Shown: one piece after another, positions 24,112 through 35,256 of the stretch
How positions within the stretch are numbered: the stretch's first letter is position 1
How the letters are laid out: every line of letters starts with the position of its first letter
Source: Punica granatum
Lineage: Eukaryota; Streptophyta; Magnoliopsida; Myrtales; Lythraceae
DNA: 64,000 bases
Assembly (NCBI RefSeq): GCF_007655135.1
Contig: NC_045132.1
Span: 5,704,001-5,768,000 of the forward strand
Reading direction: 5' to 3'
Translations under genes and position numbers: made by a program
The notes under the pieces: generated by a model
Databases searched by the model: none
Told to the model about the DNA's origin: nothing
What the model saw: the letters and a program-made list of their open reading frames with translations, nothing else

Positions 24112-26481
24112 TAAGGATGGCAATTCGTGTCGTGTATGTTTATACGTGTCTAAATAGGTTCATGTCATCGAAGTTATAACCCGTACACGACACGATTATT
24201 AAACGGATCAGGTTTTGAAAACACGAACATGACCAATTTATATCCATGTTGACCCGGACACGACATGTTTAAACTGTTTATCGAAACGTGTCATAATAGA
24301 TATACGTATCCATACACGACACAATTATTACACGGATTAAATTTTGAACATGACCTATTTATCTGTGTCAACCTATTACCTAAACATGTTAACACGACTT
24401 GTTTATCCGTTCAACTCGGTTACCCAGACACGTTGACACAACCTACTTGAAAATACCTACACAACATTACTTTCACCAACAATTTTGCTTACTCCATAGT
24501 CTTGGGCTGTTGTAACCTCTGCGTAATTACAACACCAAACATACCTACCTATAAATTAATTACAAGAAATTGGGAACTTGAATTAGAGAAAACAACTGGC
24601 GAGATTCAAATTCCAGAAGAAATATCCCTTCCTTGATCAATCAACCTTTCAACTTCATTAGACTTCAGCTACCAGCAGGAGCAGGAAGGGACTAGGAAGG
24701 GCCACCTCATGTCCCTCTGCTTATTCCGGAAGTTATTTACACTGTTATAGGTGTTGTTACAGTAACCACTAACAATATGCTTCAAAGCTCAATCACAAAC
24801 CACGACATAAATTATTAATGAAAATCTGAAATCTTAAACCTACAAAAATCACTCCAACAACCAAATTCACCAAACAAATCTTATAGAACAATCACCATCA
24901 CATTCAGTCAGAATCCACCATAAGACAAAAAGTCAAACCGACTAATAACTCCAAGTCTCCAATGAATCCACAGCCCAACAGAAAGAAAGACATAGAGGAG
25001 CTCAACAGCCTCAGCTCAAGTCAAGAACATGCAAGAAGAGCAGCAGTACATAGATTAAAATAGAGGAGAAAAGGGGAAAAAGACATAGACTTTTAAACAA
25101 AAGCTTCACCAAACCATATTCCCAAAAACACCAAGCAACAACACTGACTTGATTCCCTTCTTTGAACCTAAGAATACATGTTTCAATGTAAGTAAAAATG
25201 TTATTGCAATATATAAAATGTTATTCCCTTCTTTTTCGCTTGCGTTTTGATGTCCTTGGCTGATTTCCTATTGTAGTGTCTTTGATCTCGTCTCCATCGA
25301 GCTCTACTACATCATCATCTTCGTTTATCATGACCACGGGTTTTTCCTTCCCAAAGGATTCTAACTTCACCTCCAAATTATTTTCTGAACTTATTATCCC
25401 TAAATAAAACAAACAATGAGAAACTGGTTAAAGTCCAGTTTACCTCAACACATGAAGAGTGTTTACCAAACAGACACATAACAGAACTATCAAACAAGAC
25501 CTAGAAATTTAACAAACAGACACCATGAGCTGTCACACAGACCACAGACCAAGAAATTAAACAAAGCCTCATCAGAAGAGAGGCACAGACGAGAAGTTGA
25601 AAATTGAATAAGAAAAAGGCCAACAACATTCGAGAAAAACTATAATTCGACTAACCAAATATGATAAAAGAGCCTTGCTGAAACAACTAAAAAATCGACT
25701 TCCTCAAGCAAAAATCATGAAAGAACCCTTCTGAAATTGACAAAAATTAACATGAAAATCGAAAACCCTAACTTCACAATCGGCTAACCCTAATTGCAAA
25801 ATCGACTCAACTCTACTGAAATTCAACTAACCTAACATGTAATTCGACTATCTCAGCTGAAATTCGAAACCCTTTCTTCAAATCGACTAACCTTGAGTTG
25901 TGATGGGAGGTCTACGAGAGTGAGAGAGAGGAGATGAGGCAGTTGCGACCATGAGAGAAGGGAGATTGAGGCTGTTGAGAGAGTGAGAAAGGAGAGACTA
26001 AGGCGTCTTAAAGTGTAGAGAGTTGAGAGAGGTGAGAGCGGAGGGCTCGATGGTCGAGGGATCAAGGGACGCGGTCGAGGGCTCGAGGGTCGTAGATTCA
26101 TCTTCGTCTTTGTCTATGTCGAGTTCTGATGCCTAAGAGTCAGAGTGTTAAGATTAAGAAGGTGAAGAATTAGGGTTGCCCACCCGGTGAGAAACTTAGA
26201 AATTGCAATAGGGTTACATATAAGGATATTTTGGTAAATTTAGTTACATAAATGGGTAACGGGTTACACGATTAAACAACACAGTTAAACACATCTAAAT
26301 AAATAAGTTTAATCACGTATAATCGGATTACACGGGTTTAACCGATAAAATACCCTTATCAACCGTGTCTAAACGGGTTGGACTCGTTTAGACCGGATAT
26401 CAAAAATGTCCAACCCGAACCCGTTTAATTCCGTGTCGTACCAATGTTGTGCTATCGTGTTGTGTCAAATACTATTGGCTC
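24112..26481 (-). mobile_element. hAT-like DNA transposon, split by LTR element
   Basis: The 8-bp duplication CTTGTAGA lies at 24104-24111 and again at 39057-39064. The element starts TAAGGATGGCAA at the left; after removing the LTR retrotransposon, its right end is GGCTCTA (ending at 39056). The subterminal regions are filled with CGTGTCGTGT/ACACGACACG and AAACGGGTT-type inverted strings, typical of hAT elements of this look. The total without the insertion is about 2.37 kb. It carries only a transposase leader fragment, so it is an internally deleted, non-autonomous copy. The terminal inverted repeats are imperfect, so superfamily assignment rests mainly on the 8-bp TSD and the transposase-like fragment. 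Confidence 0.75.
25225..25412 (-). pseudogene. hAT transposase N-terminal fragment
   Basis: About 60 codons on the minus strand give an acidic stretch (NEDDDVVELDGDE) followed by a basic one (TIGNQPRTSKRKRKR). In plant hAT transposases such text comes just before the BED zinc finger, usually followed by a VW..F motif. Here the frame stops two codons after the basic run and no zinc finger or catalytic domain follows, which fits an internal deletion. A preceding leader with Pro/Ser-rich text lies at 25853-26101. The identification is from memory of the family. Confidence 0.55.
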
Positions 26482-28953
26482 TGTGCGCACCCGAATTTCG
26501 TCTCGTCGGGGCACGCATGCGCGCGCCTATACAACGCGGCTTGGGAGTGTCCACCTTCTCGGGGACGCACGACGGACGCACGTAAGAAGGAGTCGTCACT
26601 TGCCGTTTTACGACCTGAAGGTCGAGGGCTGGCAAGTTACCCAGGTCGAGGGGTATGGGGTACACTTAAAATGCTAAGGCAATGGTCTGTACGGAACCGA
26701 AAATTCCGAATTCGGGGGTTCTATTACGTGTGGGCCTATATCCCACACGCCCTTTCGGTACTCTAGTTTGTCTAGGCTTGCCATTTTAATTTAATTACCA
26801 CTTAATTAAGTTCCGCTCATCTTATGCGTTTTGACACCGTAAATTCGAAGAAGCACTCTGATCGTTCACTCTCCGACCGGGATTTTTACATGAATATATG
26901 TATAATATAAAAACCTTATCTCAAATAAAAGACAAATTACAATAACTGAATCCCGGTCGGTTCGCGTACGGCCATTGTTTCACTCATGCTCACCGTATGG
27001 TTTTGGAAAAGACCGAAAATTAAATTAAATGCGCACTCGGCGTATGGGGACATTGGACCCCGTGATCGACGGTTAGAGGCGTCGGACCCTATGTGAATCG
27101 TGTCCTAAAGGATCGGGCTCGATCCGCATAACAAATAATTGTAAAAAATGTAACAAGCAAGCTCAAATAAACAAACAACGGGGTTTTGTTATCGCCGAAT
27201 TTACGTGAATTAACTAATTATTAACCGAGGTATCTTGGCATACAAATCCTACCTTAAAACAAACAAAAGGAGTGATAGATAGGGCATGTAGCATTCGGCA
27301 TCATCTTAACGGACCCGACAGACGTGATGTCCATAGTCAAGTCTCGGATGTGTGGGTTGTTTTTAGATTATTCTGTAACGTGACAACATGGCTTTTACAA
27401 ATTAAGAGTATTTTCACCTAAAACCCAAAAACCTAACCCTCTATTTGATTATTTGCCCATGTTTGATTAAATCGAGTTTGTGATTAGTTTGTTTTCCCAT
27501 ATTTTGACCAATTCTAAGCACAAACCTACGCTAGGATTACGGTAGGACAAGAACCGGTAATCATGCCTTTGAATTGGTAAATATGTGTGTGCATGAAAAT
27601 CAAGATTACGTTGTACGTATTTCGGTGCTTTTGAAATTGTGAATTTTGAAAAGGGCATGACTAACAGTTCTTGAACTGTCGACGCGATTACAAATTATTA
27701 ATCAATTCGTGCAATTCATTTAAAAGAGTCAAGTGATTTAATTTAGCCAAATTTAACGTCTCAATTATCCCGTATGTAGAATTTTAGGTTAATTAGAAAT
27801 TTGCCGAATGCTTTAGTCTATGGATTTCGGGTCATCGAGATAGCCATTAGTTGACCGCCCGATAAACTCTATTTTCCAACATTATCACGTTGTATGCATA
27901 TAATTAAAAAAAAATAAAATATATAAATGGGTACATACATTGTCGGCGGGTGATCCAAGCAGGAAAGGGTCGGATATTTTTAGAAAATATCCAGGGGACT
28001 GAATTGAATGATTTTAAAAGAGCAGGGACTGATTTGAAAATTCGGATGAAGTTTCGGGGACCGATTTGAAAATTCTAAAAAATCGGGGACTGATTTGCAA
28101 ATTCTGAAAAAAATTGGGAACTGTGTAAAAGTTACTGAAAGTGTCCTAGGACTTATTTGAAATGAATTTGAAAATCTATATTGATCTGAAAACAAAACAA
28201 ATGGCCCCAGGACTAAACTGAAACAACTTGGAAAGTTCCTTGGGATTCTTGAAAAAATTCTGGGAATTCCAGGACTGATTGGAAAATAGTAAAATGACCG
28301 GGACTTGATTGAAAAGAATTTTGAAACTAGGATTTACCTAGTTCGGAAAGTTGAGGGGTGATTTTGTAAAAATAAAAAAAAAATCGCCGGACGAATCGGG
28401 TCAGATCGGATCGGGCTAGCCCGCCCGGAAGAGCGCTGGGCCGGACTGGGCGTGTTGGGCCTGAATGGGCTGGACCTGCGAAGAAAGGGAAATGGGCCGA
28501 GGCCCGTTAGCCGGCGGGCGGTCAGGATCGCCGGGAACGGCGGCGATGGCGCTGCGGGTGGCGGTTCTCGCCCCTGGACGCTGCGACGACGGCACGAGAG
28601 GGCGCGGGAGATGGCTCTGGGCACTGCTTGGGCTGCGCGTGTCCGATCTGGACTTCACCGGGGTCGAAACTACTGGAATCGAGGGGAAAAGTCGCGTTTT
28701 CCGGCGAGGGTTTCCGAAATCAATCGATCCTCTAATCGGCCAAATCGAGGGCAAATTTCTCGTTTTCTCTTACTTCGTTTTGTTCCTCCCCCTCCGAATT
28801 GTCGATCTCTCCATTTAATTGCAATCTCTTCCCCTTTTCCGTTAAGATTTCGGCCGATTTTGGAGGAAATCGTGGAAATCCGCAATTTGGGGATCTCCGG
28901 GCCGGCGGGGATCGCGGGCAACCGGCGAGCGCTACTCGGTCTGCCCGAACAAA
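26482..28953 (-). repeat. 3' LTR of the 12.57-kb element, 5' end missing
   Basis: It matches solo LTR C and the 5' LTR over its length and ends properly at 26482 (GCGCACA in minus sense). Its other end stops at about 28950 (CTGCCCGAAC) and runs straight into the repeat array; about 100-160 bp, including TGTCAGCACCC, are absent. No polypurine tract is visible at this junction. The frames on both strands between 28334 and 28988 are GC-rich LTR sequence, also present at 38350-38988, and not genes. Confidence 0.8.
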
Positions 28954-30119
28954 ATGCAGTAAATGCGGGCACGAAATCTGAAACGTAATAAATGAGGATA
29001 TGAAGCCCGAAATGGAGTAGGTGCGGACACGAAGTCCTGAAAGCAGTAAATGAGGACACGAAGTCCGAAACGGAGTACATGAGGACACGAAGTCCAAAAA
29101 GCAGTAAACGAGGACACGAAGTTCGAAAGTGGTAGATGAGGACACGAAGTCCAAAATGTAGTGGACGCGGACACAAAGTCCTGAAAGCAGTAAATGAGGA
29201 CACGAAGTCCAAAAATAGTAAATGCGGACACGAAGTCGGGAAAGCAGTAGATGTGGACACAAGGTCCGGAATGCAATAAATGAGGACACGAAGTCCGAAA
29301 TGCAGTAGATACGGACACGAAGTCCGGGAAGAAGCAAATGAGGACACGAAGTCCGGAAAGTAGTAAATGCGGACACGAAGTCTGGAAAGTAGTATATGCG
29401 AACACGAAGTCCGAAAAGCCGTAAATGTGGACACGAGTTCCGAAATGCAGATGCAGATACGAAGTCTGGAAAGTAGTAAATGAGGACACAAAGTCCGAAA
29501 TGCAGTAGATACGGACACGAAGTCCGGGAAGAAGCAAATGAGGACACGAAGTCCGAAAAGCAGTAAATGCGGACACAAAGTCCGAAAAGCAGTATATGCG
29601 GACACAAAGTCCGGAAAGCCATAAATGTGGACACGAGGTCCGAAATGCAGATGCGGACACGAAGTCCGGAAAGCAGTAAATGGGGACACGAAGTCCGAAA
29701 AACAGTGAATGCGGACACAAAGTCCTAAATGCAGTAAGCGTGGACACGAAGTCCGAAAAACAGTAAGTGCGGACACGAAGTCGGAAAAATAGCGAATGCG
29801 GACACGAAGTCCGAAAATGCAGTAAGTGCGGACAGGAAGTCCGAAGAACAGTGAATGCGGACACGAAGTCCAAAATGCAGTAAGTGCGGACACGAAGTCT
29901 GAAAAACAGTGAATGCGGACACGAAGTCCTAAAATGCAGTAGATGCGGACACGAAGTCCGAAATGCAGTGAGTGCGGACACGAAGTCCGAAGAACAGTAA
30001 ATGCGGATACGAAGTCCGGAATGCAGTGAATGCGGACACGAAGTCCGGAATGCAGTAAATGCGGACACGAAGTCCGAAATACAGTAGATGAGGAGACAAA
30101 GTCCGGAATGCAGTGAATG
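28954..30119 (-). repeat. Hairpin minisatellite, GGAC/GTCC type, ~40 units of 29 bp
   Basis: Consensus unit (plus strand): GCAGTAAATGCGGACACGAAG then TCCGAAAT, 29 bp. Each unit contains the perfect 5-bp stem CGGAC/GTCCG around ACGAA. Because 29 is not a multiple of three and the unit has no stop on the minus strand, all three minus frames stay open, giving frames of up to 494 codons with a 29-residue period (FRTSCPHLLHFGLRVRIYC-like). I treat these as by-products, not a protein gene. Substitutions are scattered, so the array is not very young. Confidence 0.95.
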
Positions 30120-30923
30120 ATGCGATTCCTGCTAAGAATGACGAGACCCGACAACTAAAGGAACCCAAGATCGTTCCACGATCAGATTTGAGTGACAAAC
30201 CTTCGACCCGTTGTTTACGACAAAAACAAGAACCTTGGTATAACTGACCTCAACTCGTTGTTTAATGCGAAACAAGAACCTCGGTATATAGGAAGACGCC
30301 ACAAACGGTGATGGAAAGCCGTTTGATAAGTCGATGAAGACGCCACAAACGGTGGTGGAAAGCCGTTTGATAAGTCGATGATGAACGCCACAGAAACTTC
30401 TGATAAGTTCGAATTAGTTCTTCAAGAACAAAAGAGAATACTCTACAATTTTCTGAATGTTCCTTTTTATTAAAAATTGACTAAGATGAATATATATAGA
30501 CATAAACTAATCCTAATCTGGCCATATCTCCTCCTAAAGATAAGGAAAATAAAACCTAGAATATTGATAGAGATATGACTTAATCTATAAAGATATAAAA
30601 TCTAAATATTCCTAGAATATCTTCATGAAATTTAAAGTTCAAACAAATCTGATGATATCTTCTGTTGATCATCAACTATTCTAGAAGCTTCCTCAAACAC
30701 TTGCTGAATTTAGCCTTGTCCGGAATCTTCTATAACTTGAATCAAATTGATGGATTTTTATTGATCACGTGATTTATGTCCAATGGGCCTCCACGAATTT
30801 TCTTGAGCCCGAACCTCTTGAATCAGGTCGTTGAGTTCATCTTTAAACTTCTTTGCTCGTGCTCGCGTAATCGGTCCAATTGGAACTTGAATTAGATCCC
30901 TTGAAGTGGTGCTACGATTTGCA
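30120..30923 (-). mobile_element. Fragment of a gypsy pol 3' tail inside the repeat array
   Basis: On the minus strand, from about 30905 to 30760, the text SRDLIQVPIGPITRARAKKF followed by a DELNDLIQEV stretch matches the C-terminal tail style of Ty3/gypsy polyproteins (GPxTRARAK motif). It continues into AT-rich 3' untranslated sequence and then into text with two copies of AGGTTCTTGTTT and two copies of an ACGCCACAAACGGTG/AAGCCGTTTGATAAGTCGATG block, likely LTR debris. The segment is bounded on both sides by CAGTGAAT, which is also part of the array unit, so the apparent TSD is not informative. Confidence 0.6.
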
Positions 30924-31166
30924 TCAGTGAATGCGGACACGAAGTCCGAAGAACAGTAGATGCGGACACGAAGTCCGGAATGCAGTGAATGTGGACACGA
31001 AGTCTGGAAAGCAGTAAATGCGGACACGAAGTTCGGAATGCAGTGAATGCGGACACGAAGTCCGGAATGCAGTGAATGCGGACACAGAGTCCTGAAAGCA
31101 GTAAATGAGGACACGAAGTCCGAACTGCAGTAAATGCGGACACGAAGTCCGGAAAGCAGTAAAATG
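30924..31166 (-). repeat. Hairpin minisatellite, GGAC/GTCC type, second block
   Basis: About eight units of 29 bp with core CGGACACGAAGTCCG and spacer GCAGTGAATG or GCAGTAAATG. It is the same repeat as the block at 28954-30119 and is separated from it only by the foreign gypsy-tail segment. Confidence 0.93.
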
Positions 31167-34100
31167 CAAGAGAAGAATCACTGTTATGGGATAGTGTAGG
31201 GCAATCTGTTCGGTGCTAAGCCGGTATTGTACTAAAATGATGCAATGATAATCGCGCCCTGTCGCTGGTCGTGCGCCTATGGGTTTGTTTAGCGAAGTTG
31301 ACGTGTGTTCCTTTTCAAGTCCTTTACCCGGATAGGGACTGCGACTTGTTGAACGAGACAGACATACGCCCGCTCGGGGAGAGACAACCTTTCAAGATCT
31401 GCATGCTTACACCGGGGATGCTGTTGCTTGTGAATGTTGTCGTAGTGAGGTGGTGCTGTGGGTCGGACTGACTCTCGGGAGTATGTGGGTCAACTGCACC
31501 CTGCTTTCCCCTGGGGCGGTTGTGTGTTTGATTCGCTGGAAGCCGACCCTGCTGTTGGATCGATTGTTTGTTACTCTTGCTGGCAGCTGGTCTCGCCGCT
31601 GAAGCGATTGCCTGTTGGGAATGCCCTAGTCTCGCCACTGGGACTTTTGCTTGCGAGGCGGTTGCTCGTTGCTCCGCCTGGTGCGGTTGCTCGTTCGCTA
31701 GGGATCGGCGTCTTGCGATGCAGGACTCGAGCTCTGGGAGCGCGACGTACCCTCCTGGACAAGGGATCAGAGTCTGCCGTAGTTCTTGCGATGCTTGTGA
31801 TACTTGTGATCCTGGCATTACTAGTAGATCATAAGAGAAATACTAACAAGTGATGGACACAGGTAATCATGAAAATGTTGCAATACGCATATCTTCAGTT
31901 TCGGGTCGCCTGAGCAACCCATGAAGATTTTTGCTTTGACAGTGCAAGTAGGTCCCGTTCTTGGAAGCCTAGATACGAGGCCTCCAGGGGCTCCCGTTAG
32001 CCATGCATGGGTATATCGGGACTTCCTCGACGATGCCCTACCAGCTCTACCATTTGTTTAACACGCTCGTCAGCTTTGGACCCTTCTCATCGGGGTGCCA
32101 TAAGGCGACTGCGTTTGTAACCCGCACGACGATTTTTTTGCCCAGATTTGATCAGACTCGGTCTGACTATTTCCAGAATGCTATGACTAGACCTCAGAAA
32201 GGAATGTCTGGGATTTCGGCTTTGTGGTAGCCTGTTGAAGGGTGGCTGTGACCCATTCTGGAATTATGCAAAGACAAACAGAAAAAAGAAAGCTTGGGGG
32301 AACGCGTTGCCCCAAGCTAAAAGGATACATGAGTTCACGCTTGTAGCGAGATGTACCAATTTTCCTATGTTCTTCTGTTGTGTAGGCTGTATCAAACTGC
32401 TTGGATAGCATTCTCGGTTTGCCCACTGTGCTTGAGGAGGAATCCGCGCTGGACGGTTGAGCTGTGTTGGAGGGCTGATCAAGGATCATGTTGGAGCAGA
32501 TAATCTGACCACTTCCGTTAAGGATCCCTAGTCCGCACGATGTGTGAGAGATTAGGGGGTCAATTTTATGTATCTCTCATTTTGCTCTCCTTTTGCTACG
32601 GTCACCCACCTCGGGGCTGCACCTCTCAACCTAAAGGGGAAGAGCTCTCCTTTTGCCACGATCGCCCCAAAGGGTTTCCGGTCCCGCCTCTCTTTTACCC
32701 TCGCTTTTGCCTAGGCCGCCCCAAAATGGGTTTTCGACCTGGCGAGCTTGATTCTTTTATCTCTTGAGTTTGCAAGGGCGAAGGTTTGGAAAGATTCAAC
32801 CTCCGAGTGCATTGTTTTCTATCTCCGTCGAGGAGTTGTGTCTGCTGCTCCCCTTTTGTCGGGGTTTGTTGATTTTTCAAGATTGGCGAAGCCGGAGTTT
32901 TAAATCTCGGCGGTGCCTTGTTTTGTTCACTGGCGGGTTTTTCCCGCGTCTTTTCTTTCTCTCTTCATTGGCGGGTTTTTCCCGCTTCTTTTTGCCCTGT
33001 TTTTTTTTCTTGCAGCTGGGGTTTGTTTTGTGCCCCATGTCTTTGTTTGAAATTCCAAGATTTTGCATCGCCGAGGCCGCTTTGGTGTGTTTCGTCTCCT
33101 GAAAACTTGTTGTGTGTTACTAGCCCTATTTTGTGAGAACCGGCTTTCTTGGAAGTTTGACTCTCGCGCACTCGGAAGTCGAACTCCGTGTCATTTGCCC
33201 TTGCAAGCATTACATGTGAATTTCCCCTGTTGTCTAGGAAAAGAAAATGTGATATTGCCCCATGTGGAATAGGGAACCGAGGTTGTCTCGGCGCGAATGT
33301 TGAACGGGAATGCCCCGGTCTTCATTTGTTGAAGTGGCCCGTGGTAGGCGCCTGGTGTGATGTCTCCGATCATCTCTTGTTGTTCTTTACAGCGCGTGCC
33401 ACTTGGAGGGTGCACGCTGTTGAAGCCACTGGATGTTCGAGGAACACGGTTGCATCAATGCTGAGTAATTCGCTCGATTGTCCTTGTTTTTGACTTCATA
33501 GGGGGTACCTCATCGTCGGACACCTCCCTCGTCAAAGTATAAGGAAAGGGTCCAAGACAAGTTCTCAAGGAAGCGTGAACTCGTGCATCGCTCTTCGCCT
33601 ATGGTCAATGTGCCCCTGTGAAGGATGACAAAGAAGAAAATATATTAGGCGATTATGCGGGGAATATGTGGTAAGAAATATGAGGTGGTCCCATAGGAAA
33701 ATCCCTTTTTGTCCCGCGCGTAACCCATGGGATGCCACGTGTAGGTGGCATTTGTTTCTGGGAATCTAATCATCACTACTCTGGAGTGGTTAGACCGTGA
33801 CTAAAGTCACATAAGCATATTTTCCCTAGTTGTGAGTAAGCATGCGTAATCGTCCTAGGGAAGGCTCGAGGAGTCGGGTCCCATGAGGACAGGCGAGTCG
33901 AACAGGTCCAACAGAACTAATAGGACGTCGCAAAAACTGTCCTAATGCTCCATTGAAGGATTTGTTGATGTCGAGAGCCCATTTGTGGGAATGCATTTAA
34001 ATTAAAGCAAAAGAGAGTTTAAAGAAGACTAACCATGTTGCCCCATATTCAATCGGCGACCACAACAGAGGTGGATGAGATCCATTCTTTGATCAGAGGC

Positions 34101-34255
34101 ATGATCTTGCTGGTATCTCCTGCGATCGAGAGTTGGGTCATGCTCTGCTTGTGGAGCTGTCACTTCCGGTCTTTGCAGCAAAAGGATTAGACTTACTCAT
34201 CGGAGTATCGCTTGGATGAATTTGAATCCAAGTCGATTTTGGATTTCAGATGAGC
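31167..34255 (-). other. Internal non-coding region of the LTR element
   Basis: About 3.1 kb without protein motifs. A 164-codon minus frame (31324-31818), rich in Gln, Ser and Ala, overlaps several plus frames of similar length and shows no domain, so I do not call it. Stretches such as TTGGCGGGTTTTTCCCGC (32925-33000) are short local inverted or repeated strings. RT, integrase and gag motifs are absent on both strands. Confidence 0.5.
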
Positions 34256-34523
34256 CTGAAAGCAGTAAATGCGAAGTGTCAAAACCTGAATGTAGTAAAT
34301 GCTGGGCTGGAGCCCAAAAGCAATAAATGCTGGGCCGGGGCCCGAAAGCAATAAATGCAGGACCAATGCCCGATACGGGGCCGAAGCTCAAAACTGGGGC
34401 CAAAGCCCGACGAGGGGCCGAAGCCCGATGCGAGGCCAAAACCCAAAAGCGGGCCCGAAGCCCGATGCAGTAAATGTGGGGCCGGAGCCTAATGCGGGGC
34501 CGAAGCCCGATGCAGTAAATGCG
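34256..34523 (-). repeat. Hairpin minisatellite, GGGC/GCCC type
   Basis: About ten degenerate units, each with a spacer GCAGTAAATGC (or shortened) and a core such as GGGGCCGAAGCCCGATG. The core folds as GGGC-CGAA-GCCC. Units vary in length (roughly 18-28 bp) and several lack the spacer. Spacer and CGAAG loop edge are shared with the larger array at 28.95-31.17 kb, but both arms of the stem differ. Confidence 0.8.
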
Positions 34524-35256
34524 TGCTCGATAAGAAAGTGCAAGAGATGTAAAAGCAAAGGTTAATGCTGAGGAACAGTGCAGGGTACTGCAAAGCGGTG
34601 ACTCTGATTTTTCTTGCGGTCTTGCTTTGTGGAGCAAGGATGGGGACTTAGTGTTGAAATCCCAAGGAGCTGGATGAGAGGCGTTTGTTGTCTCAATTGT
34701 GGTCGCTTAGTATTCCGACTGTCTTCTTGTTGAGAATTTCCTGCAATGGGAAAAGAAAACAATGAAAGAGCATAAACTGTTCAGGATTTCAATGGTAAGA
34801 GTGTAGGGAAGCGAACTGGCCTAGTAGGCGTCATGCAAGCGCATCGAGGGACGTATGCTGAAGATTCGGCACGAGCAGGGAGTGGTGTGCTCGCACGATG
34901 CCTAGTGACGCGCTCTGTTGCATTGAGGGAGGTGCACAGGACAGGCCAAGAAACGTGTTGGAACACGTGGAGGCGTAGAGGAATGGGGAAGACTATAGGT
35001 TGTCTATCAGCGAAATTTGGCACGACTCACCTGTCATGTGGGAATGCGTGGTAGCTGCAAAATAATAAATAAACAGAATACATGCGATGCATGAGTTTTG
35101 AAAATACTAATGCGGTCATTCACATTGACTAGGACGGTTCAAAGTACAATGCAAGTTTTGAAATTGAAGTCCTAAGTCGATTTTCCACTACGCTCGGGGA
35201 GCAAGCAACCATCGCCATGGAAAGCCCTAGTTCGAGGGTCTGGCGGGGGTGTCTAT
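34524..35256. other. Internal spacer of the LTR element, non-coding
   Basis: Lies between the ORF and the GGGC/GCCC hairpin array. Frames on both strands are under 82 codons and share no protein motif I know. Confidence 0.45.

Noticed and set aside
28334..28988. GC-rich frames of 96-178 codons on both strands, also at 38350-38988 and 60982-61696
   Set aside because: The same sequence occurs in every LTR copy of the family, so it is LTR DNA; frames on the two strands overlap with no domain.
28670..30154. 494-codon and overlapping 378- and 328-codon minus frames
   Set aside because: They arise because a 29-bp repeat unit has no minus-strand stop; three overlapping frames are equally open, so this is not evidence for a protein gene.
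28954..31166. CRISPR-like array
   Set aside because: Direct repeats with a palindromic core but the whole unit repeats, so there are no unique spacers, and the DNA is plant nuclear. It is a minisatellite.
31324..31853. 164-codon minus and 131-codon plus frames
   Set aside because: They overlap each other within the LTR element interior, have low-complexity composition and no motif; I could not choose between them or support either.
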